From contig NZ_JAUFQO010000003.1 of the NCBI RefSeq assembly GCF_030409835.1, positions 234,552 to 298,551 on the forward strand: a stretch of 64,000 nt of DNA, read 5' to 3'. The first letter of the stretch is position 1. Each line of letters starts with the position of its first letter. Positions 58,168-64,000 of this stretch are shown here, piece by piece. Origin of the DNA: Lutimonas halocynthiae (lineage in GTDB: Bacteria; Bacteroidota; Bacteroidia; Flavobacteriales; Flavobacteriaceae). Under the pieces are notes generated by a model. That model had not been told where the DNA came from. It made no database searches and worked only from the letters and a program-made list of their open reading frames with translations. The translations under genes and the position numbers were made by a program.

Positions 58168-59454
58168 ATGTCAGAAGTAGCAAAGTTGATTGTTAATGGA
58201 CAAGAATATGAATTCCCGATTATAGTCGGAACCGAAAACGAGGTTGCGATAAACATAAAAACCTTACGTTCGGTTACGAAAGGAATTATTACGCTCGATT
58301 CGGGTTTTAAGAATACCGGTTCATGTGAAAGTAAAATTACTTTTTTAGATGGAGAGAAAGGTATTTTGCGTCATCGTGGTTATGCAATAGAAGAATTGAC
58401 TAAAAAAGCTAGTTTTTTAGAGGTCGCTTTCATGATCATTTTTGGAGAATTACCAACAAAAGAACAATTCGCTAAATGGGAAAAAGACATTAAGTATCAT
58501 CAACTTTTAAATGAGGAGATGAAAGATATTATAGATGGTTTTCCTAAGAAAGCACACCCTATGGGAATGCTTTCTTCCTTAACTTCTGCTTTAACAGCTT
58601 TTAATCCTGCAACAGTAGATATAACCAAGGAGGATCAAGTTTATGATGCCATTACTAAATTGATGGGTAAGTTTCCTGTTATAGCTGCATGGGCACATAG
58701 TAAGAATTTAGGAACACCTCTCAATTATGGTGATAATTCTCTCGATTATGTTGAAAATATCATGCAAATGATGTTTAGAATTCCAACTGAAAAATATGTG
58801 ATGAATCCGATAGCTGTAAAAGCCTTAGATGAATTATTGATTTTACATGAAGATCACGAACAAAACTGTTCAACCTCAACAGTTAGAATAGTTGGTTCTT
58901 CAGAAGCTGGTTTGTTTGCTTCAGTATCTTCAGGAGTTTCGGCTCTTTGGGGAAAATTACATGGTGGTGCAAACCAAGCTGTATTAGAAATGTTGGAAGA
59001 CATTCAAAAGGATGGTGGTGATGTTGAAAAATATATTTTGAAGGCCAAGGATAAAAATGACCCGTTCAGGTTGATGGGCTTTGGACATAGAGTATACAAG
59101 AATTTTGACCCAAGGGCCAGAATCATCAAAAAGGCAGCGGACGAATTATTTGAAGATCTAGGCACTAATGATCCTGTTTTGGCGATTGCTAAACATTTAG
59201 AAGAAGTGGCTTTGAATGATGAGTATTTTGCAGAAAGAAGATTATATCCAAACGTTGATTTCTATTCAGGTATTATTTATCGTGCTTTAGGCTTCCCAAG
59301 AGAAATGATGACCGTAATGTTTGCAATTGGAAGATTGCCAGGATGGATTGCTCAATGGAGAGAAATGCGTTTAAATCATGAACCAATTGGAAGGCCAAGA
59401 CAATTGTATACTGGAGAACCATTGAGACCTTTTAAACCATTTGAGGAGAGATAG
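58168..59454 (+). CDS. gltA: Citrate synthase
   Basis: Citrate synthase (428 residues) condenses oxaloacetate and acetyl-CoA at the entry of the TCA cycle. The catalytic residues are H265 in KLHGG, H307 in GFGHRVY and D364 in VDFYSG. The N-terminal domain and length match the type II hexameric form of Gram-negative bacteria. It has its own terminator overlapping the next gene's upstream region. Confidence 0.97.
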   Translation: MSEVAKLIVNGQEYEFPIIVGTENEVAINIKTLRSVTKGIITLDSGFKNTGSCESKITFLDGEKGILRHRGYAIEELTKKASFLEVAFMIIFGELPTKEQFAKWEKDIKYHQLLNEEMKDIIDGFPKKAHPMGMLSSLTSALTAFNPATVDITKEDQVYDAITKLMGKFPVIAAWAHSKNLGTPLNYGDNSLDYVENIMQMMFRIPTEKYVMNPIAVKALDELLILHEDHEQNCSTSTVRIVGSSEAGLFASVSSGVSALWGKLHGGANQAVLEMLEDIQKDGGDVEKYILKAKDKNDPFRLMGFGHRVYKNFDPRARIIKKAADELFEDLGTNDPVLAIAKHLEEVALNDEYFAERRLYPNVDFYSGIIYRALGFPREMMTVMFAIGRLPGWIAQWREMRLNHEPIGRPRQLYTGEPLRPFKPFEER

Positions 59455-59498
59455 AATCGGGGAGTGGATAAATGACTCCTTAGAATTTTTAAAAATAT

Positions 59499-59538
59499 TA
59501 AATCGCGCATAAGAACAATGTTCTATGCGCGATTTTTT
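59499..59538 (+). terminator. Intrinsic terminator of gltA
   Basis: AAATCGCGCAT pairs with ATGCGCGATTT and, after a single bulged A, AGAA pairs with TTCT, followed by T-rich sequence. The hairpin overlaps an upstream ATG at 59518 that could otherwise be taken as the start of the next gene. Confidence 0.9.
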
Positions 59539-59542
59539 TATC

Positions 59543-59550
59543 TATTTTTG
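59543..59550 (+). promoter_or_regulatory. -7 promoter box for the amidinotransferase pair
   Basis: TATTTTTG matches TAnnTTTG exactly and lies immediately after the gltA terminator, 16 nt before the ATG at 59566. It supports that ATG as the true start. Confidence 0.6.
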
Positions 59551-59565
59551 CGTGAAAATAAGCAC

Positions 59566-60477
59566 ATGGATCTTCACATTGTAAACGAAACTTCAAGGTT
59601 AAAAGCTGTAGTCTTAGGAACAGCCCAATCAATCGGGCCTATTCCTAAAGTTGAGGATTGTTATGATCCTAAATCTATAGAAAACATCCTGGCAGGTACC
59701 TATCCTAAAGAAGCAGACATGGTAATTGAAATGTCTGAATTTGAACGTGTGCTTAAAAAGTATGATGTTCAGGTATTTCGGCCTAGTGTATTGAAAGATG
59801 TTAACCAGATATTTGCTAGGGACATTGCTTTCGTAATTGAAGATAAATTTATTAGATCAAACATCTTACCGAATCGTATTGAAGAACTTGATGCCATTCA
59901 TGAAGTCTATGAGCAGGTGAATCCCTTAAATAGAATAATTCCTCCGGATGAGGTGCATGTTGAAGGGGGAGACGTAATGCCTTGGAATGATTATATATTT
60001 GTTGGTGTTTATTCAGGCAAAGATTATCCTAATTTTATTACGGCTCGGACTAATGTTGAGGCTGTAGCATTTTTAAGAGAATTATTTCCTGATAAAATTG
60101 TGAAATCTTTTGAGCTCAGAAAATCGAATACGGATCCAAGAGAAAATGCTTTGCACTTAGATTGCTGTTTCCAACCTATTGGAAAGGATAAGGCAATTTT
60201 ACACAAGAATGGTTTTTTAGTCGAAGAAGAATATCAGTTTCTTGTTGATTATTTTGGAAAAGAAAATGTATTTGATATTTCGAAAGATGAAATGTATAAT
60301 ATGAATTCTAACATCTTTTCAATTTCAGAGACCGTTATCGTTTCCGAATTGGGTTTCAAAAGATTGAATACATGGCTAAGAGAACAAGGATTTGTTGTTG
60401 AGGAAATTAGATATGCAGAAATTGGTAAACAAGAAGGTTTATTAAGATGTTCTACACTGCCATTAATAAGAGAATAG
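59566..60477 (+). CDS. Dimethylargininase/arginine deiminase-like enzyme
   Basis: This 303-residue pentein-fold protein has the family residues: FARD (83-86), EGGD (133-136), H197 in LHLDC and the nucleophile C295 in LLRCSTLP. Members hydrolyse arginine or methylated arginines to citrulline. I cannot separate these by sequence. The start at 59566 gives MDLHIVNETSRLKAVVLG and avoids an upstream ATG (59518) that lies in the gltA terminator. The gene is 8 nt before ctlX, and they probably act in sequence. Confidence 0.85.
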   Translation: MDLHIVNETSRLKAVVLGTAQSIGPIPKVEDCYDPKSIENILAGTYPKEADMVIEMSEFERVLKKYDVQVFRPSVLKDVNQIFARDIAFVIEDKFIRSNILPNRIEELDAIHEVYEQVNPLNRIIPPDEVHVEGGDVMPWNDYIFVGVYSGKDYPNFITARTNVEAVAFLRELFPDKIVKSFELRKSNTDPRENALHLDCCFQPIGKDKAILHKNGFLVEEEYQFLVDYFGKENVFDISKDEMYNMNSNIFSISETVIVSELGFKRLNTWLREQGFVVEEIRYAEIGKQEGLLRCSTLPLIRE

Positions 60478-60485
60478 TTAAAAAA

Positions 60486-61433
60486 ATGAAGCAACTTACA
60501 AATACAATTTTGATGATTAGACCGGTTTCATTCAGAATGAATGAACAAACGGCCGTAAATAATTATTATCAGCATAGCTTAAAGGGAGTCTCGGCTGAGG
60601 AGATTCAATTAAAGGCCTTGACTGAATTTGATAATTTTGTTTCTAAATTGAGAAAGGCTGGCGTTGAAGTTGTTGTTATTGAAGATACACTTGTTCCGAG
60701 TACACCCGATTCTATTTTTCCAAATAACTGGAGTTCTTTTCACAGAAATGGAAAAGTAGGCCTATATCCTATGTTTGCCGAAAACAGAAGATTGGAGAGA
60801 AGAGAGGATATTTTAGACAAGCTGGAAGAAAAAGGCTTTATAATTAATGATATCATTGATTACTCTTCAGCTGAAAAAGAGGATATTTTTCTGGAAGGAA
60901 CGGGTAGTATTGTATTAGATCGGGAAGCCGGCGTTGCATATTGTGCCTTGTCTGCCAGAGCTAATGAGGATTTGTTCATAGAATTTTGTGAAGATTTTGA
61001 ATATACACCTGTCGTTTTTCACGCCTATCAGACGGTTAATGGAAAAAGGGAGCTTATTTACCATACCAATGTGATGATGGCCATTACGCAGGAAAATGTA
61101 GTTGTCTGCCTTGATGCAATCGATGATAAAAAAGAAAGAAGAAATTTTATCAATCATGTTTTAATGAGCGGTAAACAAATAGTAAAAATCACAGAAGAAC
61201 AAGTTGAAAATTTTGCCGGGAATATGCTTCAGGTTCTTGGTCATGATGACAAACCGGTAACTGTAATGAGTCAGGCGGCCTTTGATTGCCTTACTGATGC
61301 CCAACGCGATATATTATCTAAAGAAGCTTCACTATTATCAAGTGACTTAAGTACGATAGAAGCTTGTGGTGGAGGAAGCGCCAGATGTATGATGGCGGAG
61401 GTGTTTTTAAATGTAAATGATTCGAAATCATAA
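60486..61433 (+). CDS. ctlX: Citrulline-utilising hydrolase CtlX
   Basis: This 315-residue amidinotransferase-superfamily protein has FPNNW (78-82), the EGTG acid (137-140), H193 in YHTNVMM and the catalytic C301 in GGGSARCM, the CtlX pattern. CtlX is described as turning citrulline into ornithine with release of ammonia and CO2. I start at ATG 60486; an ATG 39 nt earlier would overlap the preceding gene. The pair thus could convert an arginine compound to ornithine. Confidence 0.87.
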   Translation: MKQLTNTILMIRPVSFRMNEQTAVNNYYQHSLKGVSAEEIQLKALTEFDNFVSKLRKAGVEVVVIEDTLVPSTPDSIFPNNWSSFHRNGKVGLYPMFAENRRLERREDILDKLEEKGFIINDIIDYSSAEKEDIFLEGTGSIVLDREAGVAYCALSARANEDLFIEFCEDFEYTPVVFHAYQTVNGKRELIYHTNVMMAITQENVVVCLDAIDDKKERRNFINHVLMSGKQIVKITEEQVENFAGNMLQVLGHDDKPVTVMSQAAFDCLTDAQRDILSKEASLLSSDLSTIEACGGGSARCMMAEVFLNVNDSKS

Positions 61434-61777
61434 TATTATGTTTATAACTTTGGTTTTTGTTCATAACTCATAATTTTTATAGTATCAATAAAAAATCCAC
61501 AAAAAAATTATTTAATTCATTCATTTGTGGTTAACATTTTACCAGCTTCGCAACGAACTGTTACATATATTTTCTTGCCGATTTTATTGCCCTAAACTTC
61601 TTGTAGATTCTTTAGATTCTCTTTAGAATCTAAAGATACTTTCGCATCAGAATTTTGATAAAAGCGACTCAAATTGAGCCTTTTAGATGAATTCAAATTG
61701 CATGAAAAGTTCCCTCCACTTTTTGAATTAATAAGATCATTTTAAAGAAGACGCAAGTAATTGCGATAAGGATTCCT
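61434..61777 (+). promoter_or_regulatory. 344-nt leader region of the beta-helix gene, with palindrome and promoter-like box
   Basis: No gene was found here. ATTATG / CATAAT (61435-61440, 61469-61474) followed by TTTT could be a weak terminator for ctlX. A second pair, CCACAAA / TTTGTGG (61497-61503, 61524-61530), has a 20-nt loop. A perfect 11-bp palindrome (61610-61620 with 61625-61635, loop CTTT) abuts TACTTTCG (61637-61644), 7 of 8 match to the -7 consensus. This would leave a leader of about 130 nt before the gene. Confidence 0.5.
61610..61635. repeat. 11-bp perfect inverted repeat
   Basis: CTTTAGATTCT and AGAATCTAAAG flank a 4-nt loop, and TAGATTCT is repeated in direct orientation just before it (61604-61611 region). 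No T-run follows, so a terminator is unlikely. Its place just upstream of a -7-like box suggests an operator. Confidence 0.6.
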
Positions 61778-64000
61778 ATGGAAAAAATTACAATGGAGAA
61801 AGGCATTGGTTATAGATCAATATTGATTTTATGTTTTATCGTTGTTGGGTCATTCAAAGTGTTTGCTCAAAGCGTTACACCTGTCTTATCTAATTTCAGA
61901 GTTGAGAATAGTAATAAAACTCGCGTATATTTTGATAGTAGCGAACCTATTTCAGGATCGAGCTCAAAAGGTTTCAAGATAACCGGTGAGAAAGTGAGTG
62001 GTATTAAGATTAATTCAGGAAGTAAGAAAGGCCATTATATTAGTATTTCTGGTTCTTTTGACTTTTGGGATAATAGTACCGTACGCTATGAAGGGGGTAG
62101 TAATATCAAAAGTGGATCGTCTTCATTAAACAAGTTCACTTTAGAATATATTAAAAATAAAATAAGCGAACCAAAAGGTAGCGGCAAAACTTATTATGTG
62201 TCTACAAACGGAAGGGATTCCAATAGTGGTACAAGTCAAGGAAAGCCATGGAGAACCATAACATATGCGGCGGGGAAAGCCAAGGCAGGTGATATTGTAT
62301 ATATTAAAGCCGGTAATTATGGAAAAGAAACAGTGGTGGTTAAGAATTCAGGTAAGGCGAATAATCCAATAAAATTTTTAGGTTATAAAAGTTCGGTTAA
62401 CGACAGGCCTAAACTGAAAAGATCAAAATCTACTTCATTTTCATCATCACAAATGCCATATATTCATTCTTCGAAAAGCGGAGGCAGTGGATTTAATTTA
62501 TCTGGAAAAAATTACATAATTATTAAGAATATCCAAGTTGAGGGATATAATGATGCAATTACAATTAAATCAAATGCCAGTTTTAATCTTTTGGAAAATG
62601 TTTATGTAAAGGGAGCTAATCGAATGGGAATTAATGGTTTTTCTAAAGGCGCTATTAATAATTCTTTTAAATCTTGTTATGTTGCAAATACATCTGCTGT
62701 AGGAATAAGAATATCAGGGGAGAGACATTTAATTGATGATATTTACGTGTCAAGTAATGGAATTCACAGCATGGATTATTATGTTTCATTATATGGCGCT
62801 ACGGTTGGAACGGGAACCATAGTGAGAAATAGTTCTATAATTCGGGATCCACGCGATTCTCATACTGGTCACGGTATATCGGTAAAGGCAGAAGGATTAC
62901 CATTGGAGTATACCTTAATCGAAAATTGCAATTTACACGAATTGGATCAAGCTATTGAGTTAAGACACCATCAAGTAAAATACACTGTTGTGAGAAATGT
63001 TGTAGCAACAGGGAATAGAAATTCTTCGTCAAATCTTTTGACATTGAGAGACGATACTAGTTATAATTCTATTGAGAATTGTAAGGCTATAGGTGTATAT
63101 CAAGCTGTTCGATTTTTAATGAATGTAGGTGAAGATAAAGGAAAACAGAGCGGTGGTCACCATAATAAGATTATCAATACTATTTTTGATAATTGTTATT
63201 ATAATATTACAGAAAGTGGATTAGGAGGAACTCCAAAAGAAAGTACTTATAATGAGTTTTTGAATTGTACTTTTTATAATTCGGATTTCATGTTTGCATT
63301 TAAAAGTAGGTTTGGAAATACGAATAAATTTATTAATTGTATCATAGAGAATGTTGATAAAAAATCGTACGGTTCGGCATCTGTTTCACCTGTTTTTACG
63401 TATACGAACTTTTATAACAGCTTTAAAAAAATCAGTGGAAAAGGGAATGTTTCTGTCTCTTCCAATTTCGAGAATGCATCGAAAGGTAATTTTAGATTAA
63501 AGTCAAATAGCCAACTTATAGATAAGGGGCAAAATCATCCAAATATAAGTTTAGATTTTGAAGGAAACGCCAGAAGTCAGGGGAAAAGCACTGATATCGG
63601 ATCTTTTGAATATCAAGATAGATCGACAACTTCTGTAAAGGCTAATGCTGGAGAAGATGTTACAATTTGTAAAGGTGAGGGTGTGGTGCTGACTGCATCT
63701 GGAGGTGATCTTTATTCCTGGAGTTCAGGACATAAAACTAATTCAATAAATATTAGGCCAACTAAGACCGGAATATATACCGTTACTGTATCTAAGAATG
63801 GTGTATCAGATAAGGATCAAGTAAAAGTAACCGTTAATGAAGTAATAGCTAATGCTGGAAAGGATGTAACGATTACCGAGGGTGAAGAGATTACCCTTAC
63901 TGCATCCGGAGGAGATAGTTACTTGTGGACCAATGGCGAGACTACAGAAAGCATTACTGTTAGTCCTTCAGAATCAACAGTATTTGAAGTTACAGTAAGC
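61778..64000 (+). CDS. Large secreted beta-helix protein with Ig-like repeats (partial, runs off the window)
   Basis: The frame is open from ATG 61778 to the last base, 741 codons without a stop; ATG 61793 is an alternative start. A signal peptide covers residues about 1-33 (ILILCFIVVGSFKVFA). Residues about 35-130 form an unrecognised beta domain. Then YYVSTNGRDSNSGT, the entry of a pectate-lyase-like right-handed beta-helix, continues to about 600 and ends in the FRLKSNSQLIDKG and DIGSFEY region, as in many surface proteins. Two Ig-like repeats follow, beginning ANAGEDVTI (622) and ANAGKDVTI (691), a 69-residue period. Such proteins are usually type IX-secreted adhesins or glycan-active enzymes; the C-terminal sorting signal is out of view. 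Confidence 0.85.
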   Translation, partial: MEKITMEKGIGYRSILILCFIVVGSFKVFAQSVTPVLSNFRVENSNKTRVYFDSSEPISGSSSKGFKITGEKVSGIKINSGSKKGHYISISGSFDFWDNSTVRYEGGSNIKSGSSSLNKFTLEYIKNKISEPKGSGKTYYVSTNGRDSNSGTSQGKPWRTITYAAGKAKAGDIVYIKAGNYGKETVVVKNSGKANNPIKFLGYKSSVNDRPKLKRSKSTSFSSSQMPYIHSSKSGGSGFNLSGKNYIIIKNIQVEGYNDAITIKSNASFNLLENVYVKGANRMGINGFSKGAINNSFKSCYVANTSAVGIRISGERHLIDDIYVSSNGIHSMDYYVSLYGATVGTGTIVRNSSIIRDPRDSHTGHGISVKAEGLPLEYTLIENCNLHELDQAIELRHHQVKYTVVRNVVATGNRNSSSNLLTLRDDTSYNSIENCKAIGVYQAVRFLMNVGEDKGKQSGGHHNKIINTIFDNCYYNITESGLGGTPKESTYNEFLNCTFYNSDFMFAFKSRFGNTNKFINCIIENVDKKSYGSASVSPVFTYTNFYNSFKKISGKGNVSVSSNFENASKGNFRLKSNSQLIDKGQNHPNISLDFEGNARSQGKSTDIGSFEYQDRSTTSVKANAGEDVTICKGEGVVLTASGGDLYSWSSGHKTNSINIRPTKTGIYTVTVSKNGVSDKDQVKVTVNEVIANAGKDVTITEGEEITLTASGGDSYLWTNGETTESITVSPSESTVFEVTVS

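Noticed and set aside
59518..59565. Upstream in-frame ATG extending the dimethylargininase-like enzyme by 16 residues
   Set aside because: The extension lies in the gltA terminator and the promoter box at 59543; family proteins begin at the later Met.
60447..60485. Upstream ATG for ctlX
   Set aside because: It would overlap the end of the preceding gene by 31 nt and add residues without family similarity.
61497..61530. CCACAAA/TTTGTGG inverted repeat after ctlX
   Set aside because: A 20-nt AT-rich loop makes stable folding doubtful; noted only within the leader region entry.

Overview
The window reads as a low-GC chromosome segment of a flavobacterium (Bacteroidota, most likely a marine member of Flavobacteriaceae; I cannot fix the genus). 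The reasons are the SusC/SusD outer-membrane pair, flavobacterial marker genes (DUF1599, a BT_3928-type DoxX protein, DUF1684, DUF5723, CtlX), the fused str-S10-spc-alpha ribosomal block, -7 promoter boxes of the Bacteroidota type TAnnTTTG, and AT-rich start contexts that mostly lack Shine-Dalgarno sequences. No tRNA, rRNA, CRISPR array, insertion sequence or phage gene was seen.

Layout. 1-4.8 kb: the tail of a probable truA, an ABC exporter, then on the minus strand a LOG-family gene, folP, an unknown lipoprotein and a CdaA-type diadenylate cyclase. 4.9-6.9 kb: DUF1599, a DoxX/BT_3928 membrane protein and the fluoride channel crcB. 6.9-13 kb: DUF1684, an MFS transporter, a methyltransferase and two secreted serine hydrolases. 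13-19.5 kb: a fused IcmF-type acyl-CoA mutase and the Trk potassium system (trkA-trkH). 19.6-26 kb: radC, then a four-gene surface-glycan cluster (deacetylase, FemAB/GNAT-like transferase, GT4 glycosyltransferase, flippase) and a YjjG-like nucleotidase. 26-31.3 kb: two envelope proteins of unknown role, rarA, a rhomboid protease and rlmB. 31.4-38 kb: a SusC/SusD nutrient-uptake pair and a POTRA/beta-barrel protein. 38.3-55.4 kb: 31 genes from rpsL to rplQ, including fusA, secY, infA, rpmJ and rpoA. 55.5-61.4 kb: carA, eno, gltA and two guanidine-modifying enzymes. 61.8 kb to the end: the first 741 codons of a large secreted beta-helix protein with tandem Ig-like repeats, which runs off the window.

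How it works together. Most of the window is housekeeping: translation, core carbon metabolism (enolase, citrate synthase, carbamoyl phosphate) and cofactor synthesis. The accessory part concerns the envelope: polymer uptake, surface glycan assembly, secreted hydrolases and a probable type IX-secreted adhesin or glycan-active protein. The dimethylargininase/arginine-deiminase-like enzyme and CtlX are adjacent and could form a short route from an arginine derivative through citrulline to ornithine.

The most interesting unexplained signals are in gaps inside the ribosomal block. Intercistronic spaces there are usually 2-25 nt, but five larger gaps (before rplC, rpmC, rpsH, rpsD and rplQ) each contain a foldable inverted-repeat structure, and two of them look like intrinsic terminators. 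These are candidates for ribosomal-protein autoregulation sites in this phylum. An 11-bp perfect palindrome next to a promoter-like box upstream of the giant beta-helix gene, and an unknown lipoprotein lodged in the diadenylate cyclase operon, also deserve a look.
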